A stretch of 64,000 nt of DNA. Source: Ehretia macrophylla. Its lineage: Eukaryota > Streptophyta > Magnoliopsida > Boraginales > Ehretiaceae. Both the position numbers and the translations under genes were made by a program. The stretch is taken from positions 34,391,080-34,455,079 of the forward strand of contig CM075773.1 in NCBI GenBank assembly GCA_037974665.1, written 5' to 3'. Positions 12,071-25,700 of the stretch are shown here, one piece after another. Within the stretch, counting starts at the first letter, position 1; the number at the start of each line of letters is the position of its first letter. The notes under the pieces were generated by a model. The model searched no databases, was not told the origin of the DNA, and saw only the letters and a program-made list of their open reading frames with translations.

Positions 12071-12409
12071 ATGGCGAGCAGCGGAGCATACAGAAACGGC
12101 GGCGGCGTGTGGAGAGGCGGAGGAGCGGCGAAGGTAGTGGAGAGGCAGTTGTCGAGCTCAGTCAACTCAATTTCGAAGTCTTCGTCCGCTAAGTCGTCTT
12201 CCTCCGCCGGCGCTCCACGGCGGAGCAGTACCGGCTCGGTCTCATCCGCCTCTTCTCCTAAAAATAATGCCGGAGGTACAAACAATACACTACGAGCAAA
12301 CAAACAGTAGAAATGTGGTTTTGAATTTTGATAAATGTGTCGTTGAGTTGACTTTTTGACTTCGAAATGCAGTTAATTTTGACTTCACATACATAAATGT
12401 ATGCATCTC

Positions 12410-12458
<49 letters not shown>

Positions 12459-15400
12459 TTATACATGTACGTATCTGTATTTGTGTATATTGAGTTTGTA
12501 AGACGCGATCATGACTGGAGTATTTTACATTTATTATTTTATAATTAATTTTTTTTTCTAGATTATGCTATTTTATTAGGTTGCAGAAACTAGACTGATC
12601 AAGGTTGGTTAGTTTGTAAATTAAATTATTTGTAAGCTGGTGATAGCGAATAATAGCTTTCTTCTACATTGTCCAAGATAGTAAGAAATATTTAAACTTA
12701 TCTAGAGCTTAAGCTTTTCGGTGAGATGGTTTATTTTTATATGGCAACAGAGCTAAAATAGCTATAGACCGGGAATTGAGTCTCGCTGCCACTCATTTAA
12801 AGGAAAATATGTCCACGTGATGAGAGACTGGGTTGAAGACGATAAATTAATCTCTTTCTAACATCTTAAACTTTTCGATGAGTTGGTTAATTACTTCAAC
12901 GATAAATTAATCTCTTTCTAACATCTTAAACTTTTCGATGAGTTGGTTAATTACATAACCGAAAAAAAAAGAGGAGTTGGTTAATTTACATACATAACAT
13001 GATTCTTAAAATGATGCAAATCTGTTAATTCTGGTCGGAAAATGATGATTAATATTCTCAATGTAAAGTGCTTTTTATCAGAATTGTTGTCTTGTATCTG
13101 AAATTTTTGCAATGGAAATTAATAACAAATGGACAAGACTATAAATGCTTAATACTCCTTTTTTGACGCCTCTGGATTTTGTATTTTGCTTTTTGGTTAA
13201 TTACAGCACTAGTTTGCTCAAGTGTATAACAAGTTGTTAAACATTGAATTGAGAAGGTAACGGTTCAATGCACATTATTTTGAAAATTCTTATAGGATAA
13301 TGTACCTTCAGAAGCAGTAATTTTTAGCTTCTGGAATGACCTAGTTTTAGCCATGAGATGTTATTGCTCGTACTGTTTGTTTTCATATTATTTTATCTTT
13401 GTCTAAATTTTCTCTTGTGAATCCTACTACTGTTAATAGTGAAATTTTCATAAGGAATTTTTGTGAATCAATTTATGAGTGAATTGAATTCATAAGAGTC
13501 ATATTTACTTATTGTTTACTTGATGTTGCATAACTGTCATGCAGTTCCTGGAAGAGTTCGAGTTGCAGTCAGATTACGACCAAGAAATGCAGAGGAGATG
13601 GTTGCTGACGCCGATTTTGCTGATTGTGTGGAATTGCAGCCAGAGGTGAGTGACACACTTATTTCGTTCTAATCCTAAACTGAAGTTTAATAAAAGATTA
13701 TGTCTAGAAGGTTAATGCTTTTTTAAGGTACTGCAAGTCATAGTTTTCACTTTATTGCTTTAATTTTCTCTTCTGTTTTCTCTTTGTCAGCTGAAAAGGT
13801 TGAAACTTCGAAGAAACAATTGGGATTCAGATACATATGAGTTTGATGAAGTGCTTACAGAATTTGCATCACAGAAGCGTGTGTATGAAGTTGTGGCAAA
13901 GCCTGTTGTTGAGGTGCACTTACCTTAAATTTTGATGCTTGTTATAAATGTGGTAGCCATTGCATTTCTGTTCATTAACATTAAAGTAATAATTCTTGCA
14001 ATGCATGTTATCATTACTTTTACATCTCTTCTTACTAAAATTTAAACTGTTCCTCATGGAGCGTAATACTTGTTCATATCTTGAAATAACCGTATGTATT
14101 ATGGGATCCACTGGTGCTCTTTCTTCTGCAGAGTGTTCTGGATGGTTATAATGGAACAGTCATGGCATATGGGCAGACTGGTACTGGCAAAACTTACACC
14201 CTGGGACGACTAGGGGAAGAAGATACAGCTGATCGTGGAATAATGGTGCGTGCATTGGAGGATATTCTAGCTGAAATATCGCCAGAGGCGGATTCCATCT
14301 GTGTCTCGTATTTTCAGGTTGTTTAGCGTTACAGAGAAACTATGTACTCTTTGGCATCTTGGATGTTATTCATGCCATATCTCTTGATTATCAATTTTTC
14401 ATTGCTTCAGAATTTTAAGGGTGTTTCTGGACTTTTGATCTTATTTACTTTGTTAAATGTCTTGCAGCTTTACATGGAAACTATACAGGACCTTCTTGAC
14501 CCAGCTAATGATAACATAGCTATCAATGAAGATCCAAAAACTGGAGACGTTTCATTACCCGGGGCTACCCTCGTGGAAATTCGGGATCAAAAGAGCTTCT
14601 TGGAGCTACTACAACTAGGAGAAGCTCATCGTTTTGCTGCTAACACAAAATTAAACACGGAATCCTCACGTAGTCATGCCATTCTGATGGTAAACAAGAT
14701 GTACCTTTATAATGTTCTTCAACTGAAATTACTCATAATTATACTTCATTGTGCTCCTGCATGGATGTCCAGTTATTGAAACAATTCTCTTACTGCAGGT
14801 ACATGTTAGGAGGTCTGTCAAAGGAAAAGATTATAGTCTTTCCAGTGAAAATGGAAATATATCCCACATGGCTAAATCACTGAAACCACCTCTTGTTCGC
14901 AAAAGCAAGCTTGTTATTGTAGATCTTGCTGGTTCTGAGCGTATTGACAAGTCAGGTGATATACCAAGCCTAGTGGGAAAAATTGCATTATCTCACTTTT
15001 AGCCCTTTCTTTCTATAGAAAGGTTTTCTCCCAAGGAGTGGTGATTTTGTCATCTTGTTTTGATTTACATGAAAAGAAATTATGTATATGATGACATGTT
15101 GGATATTCATTCTTTTGAATTTAGCAGGAAGTGAGGGACATACACTAGAGGAAGCGAAGTCTATCAATCTTTCTTTGAGTGCACTAGGGAAGTGTATTAA
15201 TGCATTGGCAGAGAATAGTGCTCATGTTCCACTTCGTGATTCAAAGCTGACAAGACTGCTTCGCGATTCTTTTGGAGGTGAGGAATTCAAAGTATACAGT
15301 TCCATCCTTTTGTTGTTATTTATTTCTTAATTGATGTCATTAAAGAAAAGATTAGTTGAAGGTGTTTAGCTATTGATGGTAGTTATCTGGATACCCCTAC

Positions 15401-18400
15401 TGTATACTACACATAGGGTGGTGAGACAGAAAAACAACGAGGCTTACCTAGTGGGCTAAAATGTAGTTTTCATCTGGGGGTTGGGCACGACTTTGCATCA
15501 CTGGTTCCTTTTATCTCATGGCTGCATATTCTCAAATCTAGTTTTTATACAGACCAATGTCATTAAGATTGTGATCATGGTCGAATTTTTCAGGCACAGC
15601 AAGAACATCATTAGTTATTACCATAGGGCCGTCTCCACGCCATCGGGGAGAGACAGCAAGTACCATTATGTTTGGACAAAGGGTATGTTTGGTATCATAT
15701 TATCTCATCAGTGCTGGTTGACAACAAATTTGAATTTGCTTCATTCTTTCTGCAGATTTCTCTTACATATGTTTGTGAACTATATGAGTTATTAGTTTTT
15801 TTTGACACATTGTTGTAACGAACTAATTCATTACTCGTTGACATTCTTGATCTTGTGATAATTTAGGTTGAATTATTAGTTGTTAAACTTTTTTATGAAT
15901 GGAGTTATGGAGACTCATGCACATTATCTATTAACTAGACTTTTGCAAATGAAGGAGAAAAAACTTTGTTTTCACAGGCTATGAAGGTGGAGAATATGTT
16001 GAAAATCAAAGAAGAATTTGATTACAAAAGTTTGTCGAGGAGGCTTGATATACAACTAGAGAAACTTATTGCAGAAAATGAGAGGCAGCAAAAAGAATTT
16101 CAGGATGAGATTACAAGGGTAGCTTTAGAAGCAAAGAAGCATATTGCTGAGGTTGAGAGAAATTATGCTGATGCATTAGAGGTAAAAACATGCACTTGCA
16201 TTTAACATGAGTGTGGAGCTCAATTAACATGGATAGTTAGGCATCTGAAACTGCTTATTCCTTTTAATTGTCAATAAGGTGAATTGTGTATGAGTAACAA
16301 TTGGAGATGAGGTAGTTTCCATCATTTTCTTTGCTCTAGTGTAACTGACAAACATATGGATGCATGCCTACTTTTCCAACTGCAATTTGTGTTTTTCTTT
16401 TCCTGATTCTGCACTTAAAAGTGTTAGTATACATACTAAATAATTGAAAAACTTTGTAATTGAAAGAGGAGTGTACTTAAGAGTGTTATAAACGGTATCA
16501 TATTATGTTTTAGATCAGAAGATGTTTGTACTTATGATGCTAAAATTAATGTCACGATCTGGATCTACTTCCTCTCTTAACACACCACTTTGCTGACTGC
16601 TTTCTGTAGAAGGAGAGACTGAAGTTTCAAAAAGATTATACAGAGTCTATAAAGAAACTGGAGGAGCAACGGGTGACGAATCAAGAAAGGCATGGGAGTG
16701 AAAGAGACAAGTTTGACAGGAAATCAAGTGGAGAGGTAATTAGTTCATTCCATAAATAAGTTCAACTTTTAATTTTGCTGTCCGACAAAGGTAAGTCCAC
16801 TAATGTTGCTGGTACTTCCAGTATTTGGAAATAACTTGTCTTGTTGGGTTCTATAAAAGAAGGATCTGGCACCGATATTGACAGTAGAGAGAATCTTGTT
16901 TTAGTATTTGTTTATGAGATGCCTTTTCCTTGGCTAACATCCGTATTATGTTCTATTTTTCTGCCGGCTTCTACCACTCATCAGTTTAATAATACTTCAG
17001 CTAAAATCTTTGAATTTTTAAGTGAACAAATAATTTGAGACTTGAAAGTTGTAGTATATTATTTCTGTTTTCTTGCATTTAATTTTTGTTTCAAATTTTG
17101 AGGTTTCAGTTCTTTATATAACTCAGTAGAGGATTGGGATAGAGCATTATCCATTGGGTTTCTTTTGCCTCTATAAAGATAAAAACCAAAGTTTTTGATG
17201 TCTCACGACGTCTTCTGCAAAAATTTACTTTTAAGCTTTTCGACTTCACAGTTATTCTACTTGGGATTTCAATAAGATATGCTATTACTTGATGGTGGCA
17301 TATGCAGTTTTAGTGTCTCCACTTCCTATATGCTTTTAGACTGCTCTCAATCCTTTCAGTTTCCAATTAAAAATTGTATTTTCTAGCTTTCCAAATGCCT
17401 TGCCCATTAAAAACCTGGTCACTAACACACAATATCTCATTTATTAAATCACTTTTCTCCTGTTTGGAGATTCATTCCATGTAAAGCTTAATTTCACCTT
17501 TATGGTTTGCAGTCTCAATTGCTTGCTATTTCCAAGGAGATTGCTGAAGTTAAAAAGTTGCTTCAAAGTGAAACTCAAGCGCGGAAAGCCGCAGAAGAGG
17601 AACTGACTGATCTCAAAAATCAATTGGAACAACGGAAAAGATCTGAGGTATGAATAATAATTGAGTCACACTGATCTTTATGGCATCATATTTGCTCTTC
17701 TGCATTTTGTTATGCTGAGGCTAATGATTTGAAATTGCTGGGTCTTAGGCGGCTGGAAATTCTGAGATTTTAACACTTCGCAAAATGCTGGAAGATGAGG
17801 TGCAACAAAAGGCAAACCTTGAAGAAGAAATCACACTATTACAAAGTCAACTTCTGCAAATAAGTTTTGATGCTGATGAGGTATGCTGCTTGTAGAATTA
17901 AAAAATTTATTGCCTAAATTTGTGTCAATTCTTAATCAAAGAAATGGATATTTTTATGGAAGAACTTCCATCCATGTGCTTATTGCTCATGATTTATAAA
18001 TATTAAGATGCACGTCTTATAAGTTTTGATCCCATGAATTACATGTGTGCTGCTATCCCTTCCATTTTGAGACGATCTGGATAGTTTTCTTGCCCTGTTC
18101 TTGATCGGACAAGAAACAGGGGGTGTTCAAGAGATCCTTCAGTCCTACAACTCTGGTCATGAATTCACTTGCTTACTGAGCAAATAGTTATGTCATTTTT
18201 GCATACATTTCATGAAAAAGCATAAGTCATCCTTATTCTAAGTATGAGCATCTCTATAGACAAGAAGACAGCTTGATAATGGCGGGAGTGTAAAACTGCC
18301 TGGCAGTCTAGACTCTCTTATCCCTCAAGTTAAGCATCAACAGCTGAGAGACTCTAACGAGAAAGAGGTCCCAATGGCGAAGCTCTTTGAGCAAGGTGGA

Positions 18401-21304
18401 AGATCTTCACTGACATCTAAAATTTCTTGCTGTCTATATTATCTTTCTACATCTAATTTTTCTTTAAAAATAACAGTGGGGTTGCAAAAGATTTTATCCT
18501 TGCTTGAAGCTGAAGATCCTGATGTGCAAATTCATGCTGTGAAAGTTGTTGCAAATCTAGCAGCTGAAGGTAGTTTAAGAACTTTCACCGTTGTTTCTCA
18601 TTATATCTTTAATATATTTGTACGTTCCTGAACTTCTATTCCGCGTGTTTCTACGATCAGTATGATATCCCCAACATTATATTTCTGTTAAGTGACACTA
18701 AACTAAATTTCTTGAAGGCTTCCCTCTTCATAGTTCTTAGGATTATGTGGACGATTCTGTGACTGGATAGCTGGACTGTATGCACTTAAGTTACATAACA
18801 AAAAATGGACAGGGATTAAGGTCACATATGGCTCAAACATAAGGGATGATGTTTTATCTGTTAGATATATTTTTATTGTTTGAACCATGGTTGTTGCCTG
18901 AGTTTACTTTTACTATAAATGTTTATAACTGTGGAAATCTTTCATCGCTTTTCTGCTGCCCAAGATGAAGATAATCTGTGAGAACATCAGAAAGCCCTCT
19001 TCTGTAGCTCCAATTTGGTTTGACGGTTTTCTAGATTATTGTTCCCATGAAGCTATAACAGTTTATTTAAACTGTAGAAGTTAATAGGGGTTCTTTAGCA
19101 TCATTCTTGTTACATTAAACGTACCTGTTTTATTTTACGCCAAAGCCAAGTCCTTTTATACTTGCTAAGCTAACTACATCTTTGTCTTGGGATTATCTTA
19201 AATCTAATTTTTCAGAGTCAAATCAGGAGAAGATTGTTCAAGCTGGTGGTCTTACATCCTTGTTGAGGCTTCTTAAAATCTCCAATGACGAGACCATTCA
19301 CAGAGTTGCAGCTGGTGCAATTGCAAACCTGGCAATGAACGGTAATATATTCGTCCTATTGAAGATTAGAATTGACTACTACTAACATTGCAAATCAGAC
19401 TGATGAATTTACAATTTTGGCCTTGTATTGCAATTTTGACCATCTGATGAAATTATTGTTTACTGAAATTGCAGAAACCAACCAGGAGCTGATAATGTCT
19501 CAAGGGGGCATAAGTTTATTGGCAAAGACAGCAGCTAATGCTCAGGATCCTCAAACCCTTCGCATGGTTGCTGGGGCCATTGCTAACCTTTGTGGCAATG
19601 GTAATTGCTACGTATATTATTATGATAAAGCATGCAAAATTCATTTGTTTAGTGTCACCATCCTGAACAAGTTCATCACTAGTTCAACTACAAGAACTTG
19701 AGGGAATGCTATATATGCTATTTCTCTTATTATCTTTGTCTTTCCATAAAGCGTATATCATGCAGATGCTGCTTCATAGTATCATGCAAGTTTAGTGGGA
19801 GATGTGGTCTTTTCCATTTGCCTAGCCCTTTTATTTATTTTTTCCTTTTTCCTCTTTCCTTTTTGAATTTCATAGTATCCATCAACGTGTATAGTTACGG
19901 AACAGATCACCTGATTACCCTCATATGATGGGCTTGATGAGCATCTAGTATTCTGATATATGCATTGTTCCTTTTGAATTCAAGTTAAATGTTGTCTATG
20001 ATCAAGCAGATGAAAGGAGAAAATTGGATGTGATCTTTTTGGTCGATATATGATTTTTTTTCCCCTTTAACAAGTGTTCAGTTTTGTCAACGGTTTAGAA
20101 TTTTGTAGAAATCAAATTTTCTTCCTCTCGTGGCCAAAATTTGGAGAGTGAAACTTGCAAGTTCTCTCATGTATTCTCTTCTGATAACTGTTTAAGGCCT
20201 CACTCTAATTGGAGACCTATTGCCCAGCTTGAGATTGTCATTCCTTCTCTTTCTGGGCAGGAACAAGTTTGGTTTGATGTAACACCGTGCTGTTACTAAC
20301 ATTTATCTCTCTTACTTTTTCCAGATAAGTTACAAATGAAGCTACGAGGTGAAGGTGGCATTAAAGCACTGCTCGGTATGGTCAGGTGCAGGCATCCTGA
20401 CGTTCTTGCACAGGTGGCTCGGGGAATTGCAAACTTTGCAAAATGTGAATCCAGAGCATGCACCCAAGGTGAGCAGCAAAAGCCTTTCCTCTCTCTCTTG
20501 CTCTCTCTCTCTCACACACACACATACACACAGGCACTTGCACATGAATGGTGCAGAAATGCTGGTATGAGACCGTTGATACACCTAAGCTCAGCTCATG
20601 CTGATAATTATTCTGATTTACGGATAAAGGGGAAACAATCATCTTTCTAATAAAGCATATATATCATATGCTGCTACCTATTATTTTTTCTTCTGCACTG
20701 TGATAAAAGTGTAGCATACATCATAATGGTTCATTGTGTACCGTATGGGGACAGTAGATTACACACTTGGAGATATATTCTTCTATGCTGGCAGGTGATG
20801 TCCCGAAAACAGAAAGGAGCGTCTTAAATCAGGATGATGAGGCACATTGAAACTAGCCTGAGCATTTGTGATTTGTATTTTGTCATCATTAATTCAATAT
20901 AAATCTATTTTGCCATACTGTTTCAGGGACTAAGACAGGGAGGTCTTACCTCATAGAAGATGGTGCGCTTCCTTGGATCGTGCAAAATGCTAATAATGAA
21001 GCATCACCAATCAGGCGCCATATTGAGCTAGCACTTTGCCATTTAGCACAGCATGGTAATGTTCCTATTTCACTATCTCAGCTCAGAGCTTGGAGCTGAA
21101 CGCTCATGATGCCTAATATTCTTGAATTTCTTCATTTCAGATGTAAATGCAAAAGATATGATTAGTGCTGGTGCACTGTGGGAGCTTGTTCGCATCTCAA
21201 GAGATTGTCCACGAGAGGATATAAGAACTCTAGCGTACCGAATACTAACTAACAGCCCAAGCTTACAGGCTGAATTGAAGCATTTGAGGATAGATTATGC
21301 TTGA
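12071..21304 (+). CDS. ARK: Armadillo-repeat kinesin (ARK type), 19 exons, 915 aa
   Basis: Exons: 12071-12275, 13545-13645, 13791-13913, 14132-14317, 14468-14689, 14799-14955, 15128-15277, 15594-15682, 15978-16181, 16610-16735, 17513-17647, 17749-17880, 18260-18395, 18477-18569, 19216-19341, 19475-19600, 20325-20468, 20927-21055, 21141-21304. All introns are GT-AG and all phases agree; the total is 2748 nt including the stop. A Ser-rich N-terminus (1-68) is followed by the motor (about 70-411) with P-loop GQTGTGKT at 157-164, switch I NTESSRSH at 268-275 and switch II DLAGSE at 321-326. A Lys/Glu-rich coiled coil spans about 412-610. Armadillo repeats fill about 655-905. Plant ARK kinesins bind microtubules and act in root-hair and cell growth; Arabidopsis members are about 900 aa. 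No disrupted motif was seen. Whether this is an ARK1, ARK2 or ARK3 orthologue cannot be settled here. Confidence 0.95.
12413..12452. repeat. (TA)n microsatellite in kinesin intron 1
   Basis: About 20 uninterrupted TA units. It is intronic, so length changes would not alter the protein. Confidence 0.95.
12841..12954 (+). repeat. Recent 60-bp tandem duplication in kinesin intron 1
   Basis: Positions 12841-12894 and 12901-12954 are identical over 54 bp, with a 60-bp period. A shorter relative (gagttggttaatttacat) follows at about 12974, and another (taagcttttcggtgagatggttta) lies at about 12711. The lack of any mismatch in intronic DNA means the duplication is young or an assembly artefact. Confidence 0.9.
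20488..20533. repeat. CT/CA microsatellite in kinesin intron 17
   Basis: Compound tctctc / cacaca run just after the donor site of exon 17. It produces overlapping spurious frames on both strands. Confidence 0.85.
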
Positions 21305-21776
21305 AAATGTGTAGTTAGTGATTCAACTAGAGCAAGCAAGGAGGCCGTGTAGGTAAGATTATTAACATAGACAGGTGAAAATTAACAAGAATGATTGCTT
21401 GATCATCGTGCTCATTGCAAGTCAGAATCCCTTTTAATACTCCTCTAGTATTGTTTTTCTCTCTCTTTTTTGTTGGTTTTTGTTAAGGCCGGTATAGACG
21501 CCATGGCTTATTAACTATTGAATTTCAGACATGCTTGATGAGGTTTTGTGGAGCTTCAATTTATTGTACAGATTGTTTTGTAAATGAAATGAAGCTGAAA
21601 ATGGAAAGATACCATATATGGTGTGATCTAGATTGTCCCACTTAGAATCACAGACGCATTTACTTCTTTTTTTATGTATTTGTTAATTTTGTTAATTTTG
21701 TGAGTTGTGCATCTTAGGGGCGCTGTGTGGAAATCTTTGATCTTGTCACTTTATGCTACTTTTGCATGACTACAAA
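21305..21776 (+). other. 3' flank of the kinesin gene
   Basis: Probably contains the 3' UTR; aatgaaatgaa near 21584 could serve as a polyadenylation signal. No other gene is present. The block ends at the duplication of the foldback element at 21786. Confidence 0.45.
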
Positions 21777-21785
21777 GCTTAAGAA

Positions 21786-22739
21786 GGGTGAATTGCAGCA
21801 ATAGTCCCCATTATTTCCTTAAGATTTAATTTAGTCTTTATTGTTTCAAAAGGTGCAAATTAGTCCTTAATGTTTTCAAAAAGATTTAATTTAGTTATAA
21901 ACCGTGTTTTAGGAGTGAAATTGGAATTATATATACTGTATATACACATAGTACATATGCACACACAACACCCACAATCATTCACACAAACACACACAAT
22001 TACACGCAAACATACACACAAACACACCCACAATCACATACAAACATACCCATAAACACACACACAAACACACCCAAATAGACACCCACAAACACCTTCA
22101 ATCTCAAACACAAACACACCCACAATCACACAATCTAACACATCTAGAAACATAGCCACCCACACACAAACATACACACAGATGCACACCCACCCACCCC
22201 TACAAACGCATACACATAGACACGCACAGACATCCACAAGCATTTATGCACACACTCATATGCACAATCATCACCCACAATGGTTGGGGGTTGTAGGAGT
22301 AGGGGGTAGGAGGATTTGTTGGTAGGGTGATTGTGGTTTGCAAGTGGGGTAGCTATGGTTTGTGGGTAGGGTTTACTGGTGGGAGTGGCTGTGGTTCACG
22401 GGTGGGGGTAATTCGCTGGTGGGATAGCTCTAGTTCGCAAGTAGGGTGGCTATAGGGCTATGGGTAGGGGTGGTTTGCTAGTGGGGTAGGGTGGGGGTTT
22501 GACTAGGGAGAGGGAAGGAGATGGTTTAGGTGTAGGTGGGGTAGGGGTGAGGGGTTAGAGGCAGGGGTTTAAATTGATAATTTTTCTGATTTTAGTAAGG
22601 GTAGGTTAGATATTTTATACATTTTCTATTACTGATTTAACTGTAGGGACTAAATTAATTTTTTTTTAATTATTGGGGACCAATTTGCACCTTTTAGAGC
22701 AATGATGACTAAATTAAATCTTAAGGAAACAATGGGCCT
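21786..22739. mobile_element. Mutator-type foldback element with CA-rich and G-rich core, 954 bp
   Basis: A perfect 9-bp duplication, gcttaagaa, flanks it at 21777-21785 and 22740-22748. The outer arms are inverted copies over about 90 bp (left 21803-21880, right about 22650-22735; both read ttccttaagatttaatttagtc). The left end starts gggtgaattgcagcaat, but the right end lacks that 17-bp tip. Between the arms lie about 300 bp of CA-rich simple sequence (about 21950-22270), then about 280 bp with repeated GGGTNGGGG-like tracts (about 22285-22560). The cysteine-rich frame on the minus strand of the CA block is a by-product of the repeat. Confidence 0.7.
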
Positions 22740-22748
22740 GCTTAAGAA

Positions 22749-25700
22749 TATAAAGTTATTCTAAAGCGTTGTACATATAAGAGTTGTGGGAATTATAATT
22801 TCCACTATCCAAAGAGTAGATCTGCCAGCCCCTATTCATGGGGTGGATATTGTGCAATACCCTTGTTATATGAACCGATTAATTAATTGACACAACCAAT
22901 TTAAAAGTATACTATATATGAGTTAGTTGTTAGGGTTATGTAGAAAATAATCAATGGGCAGAGGAGATCGAGTACAATCGGCATTCATGAAAATTATGTA
23001 TTGCCAAATTACATAAATCTCACTTCTCCTAGTTGTATCGTTTTTCTTGTGCTTGTCGGGAGGATAACGCATCTTTTCTGTCAAGTAAACAAGTGTGTCA
23101 TTTCATTCCAAAAATAAACTGTACAAAGAGGATAACGTATTATTGATCCGTGCCAACTTCAGATTGCATGCCTCATGCCTGGTTCATTAGGGACACCTCC
23201 ATGGTTGCAATAATCAATACTACCAACTTATTAATGCTACTAGAGAATAGCAAAACCCTTGGCCTAGGGGCTTGACGGTGAAACCCGGAAACACACGCTA
23301 TCCAAAGGACTACTTTGACCTTGTGTTTATCCTTTTTTGTATTTTTTCAATAACTTTGAACTTATTTTAAACAAGATCATATTAGATCTACTTTAATAGT
23401 TTAAGTTTCGTGATACAATACTATACTTCAATATATGTACCAGTTCAACTTTTTATTTCATTTCTTCCTCTTAACAAGTTAGTGAAATATGGAGCGCAAC
23501 TCCCCTAATTTAAAAGGAAAATGAATAACATTCTCCTTCTGTTTCATAAAATTAGTCCGATTAAACTTTATTTTATTTTATTTTATTTATCAAAGTAGTT
23601 CTTTTCTTAGGCATAAAATGGATTATCTTGATCTTTTATTTCTAGAGAATAATGGCACGAAAATTGGGAACTACGTAGAGTACTCTCAATTGTGTATATC
23701 TTGATATGAGAAAGTAAATCAATTATCGATAAATGTAGCTTGTAATTAAAAATGTCAAATTTGACAAAAGAAAAAGTCAAACTGAATTAAATTTGTGTCA
23801 CTGATCATAAACGCTATCAAACAAACTGTTATTATATGGGGGAGAACAATCATGATAGTTACCGTGCGGGAAAAATTTTAATTCTTCAAAAAGAGGTATT
23901 GCCAAATTAAATTACAAAATGATAGTATTAAATGAGGTTTTTCCTTTTTTATTTTTCTCTAATAAAACCAATAGTAGGTGTAGAAAGATGATCCGCAATA
24001 TGATATCTAACTGACTAACTGACAATTGTAAGACGAAAATTAGCCAATACTTCGAACGATTCATCTCTTGATAAACATGGATCAAGTGGAACCCGTTATG
24101 CGCCTGTAGCATATATTTTCATACAATCTTCAAGCAATAGCTTCAGCGGGCTGTTGGGTGGTATACTGCGTGCGATATTGCTCACCTTATTTGATGGTTC
24201 AATTCAAGGAAATTAATCAGCAAATGACGACGAACTACATAATTGTATTTTCAGTGATTGATCTCCAAAAGACCAAAAGCTAACTTGGATAATATCAACT
24301 GTTTATACTTGACCAATGCAGCAAGATGATTACTAGGGGCTTAGCATGGCCAAACTCCAAACTATTAGTCAAGGCATTGTGAGATTAGGAGTAAAATTTG
24401 ATTTAGTCAATGTAAAAAAAAAAAAAAAAAAAAAAATTTGTTCTTTAATTACTCCTGAGAACTTTTAACTTATTTAATGTAGGGTGGAGAGAGAGATAAC
24501 ACGGAAAACAAGCAAAGGGTCAGATCTAAAACATGTATATCTGGGAGATTTCTTAGAGGGACTATTGGATGTGCGTGAGTAGTGTATGAAACGGATTTAT
24601 ACATCTATACACATAAAAAAAAATGCGCATTTAACTATGCATGCGATGCATGTGGATCGAAGTTGGCCAAGAAACTTCCTGTATATACGTCCTCTTCTCA
24701 GCTTGAATGTACTTCATTAAATTGCTGGAATTCTGTTAAAAATCATTGATATCATTACCAGAAAATTAGGTGACCACTACGAAGTCTACAAGAATTATGA
24801 TCTCCAGCAAAGTAAAAATGGGCGACCACTCCTTTTTTGTTTTTGTTTTTTAGTGATGAGAAATTCACCTTAATTATCCATAATCACATTATTTATACTT
24901 AAACTTATAAACTCCATTTTGTAGCAATGTACTATAACACATGCTCCAAGTCAATTATAAGTCAAACAATATTTATGATATGATGGCATAACTTCGATTA
25001 TGAAAACAAGTCGTTACTCAACCCCTTTATCTTTTCTCTAATATCTATCTACCGAAAATTTCACATACGTAGGTATCCCACCCTCCAAACCCCCACAAAT
25101 AACAAAAAGATGCATATGTCCGAAAACCTTAACATCACAAACATCAAACTAAGAAATTTCTTTATCGAAAAGATACAACAAATCATTGCTAAAGTGGACA
25201 TAAAAATGCTATTGATCATACATCGCATTTAAGGTTGAAATGTTTAAGTCCTCAAGAGTATCTAGATACTCCTCAAATTTTAGATAAAACAGTAAAAGAG
25301 AAGTTGCTTGCAGCTTCATAAAAGTTCGTATTCGTTTCATCTTTTACCGTTAAAATAAAACGTTTTTCTTTATTAAGATACACAATAAAATAATCAAACT
25401 TTGGAATGAGATCCACTTATAACTTTATTAACAAGATTTATTAATAATTGTAAATTGTTGAGATTATTTTATTACAAATGCATAATCAGTTCATACTCGA
25501 GAGAAAGAGAAATCAATTCAGCCTAGGAAAGTAGAAAAAATACATATGCACGCACACACAGATACAGACACATATACACACACCCACATGGGGAGGGGGA
25601 AAAAGAATCCTAATGAAATGCAAGTTGTTTTCAGTTTTTCACACAGGTGATAAGACCTACCCGTATAAGTTCCATCAATATATGAGAGATTAAGATCCAT

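Noticed and set aside
22034-22243. Cysteine- and valine-rich 69-aa frame on the minus strand
   Set aside because: It lies wholly in CA simple sequence within a foldback element; the composition is a translation of the repeat.
23524-23590. Possible Stowaway-type MITE terminus
   Set aside because: No inverted partner end or TA duplication could be found, so it was not called.
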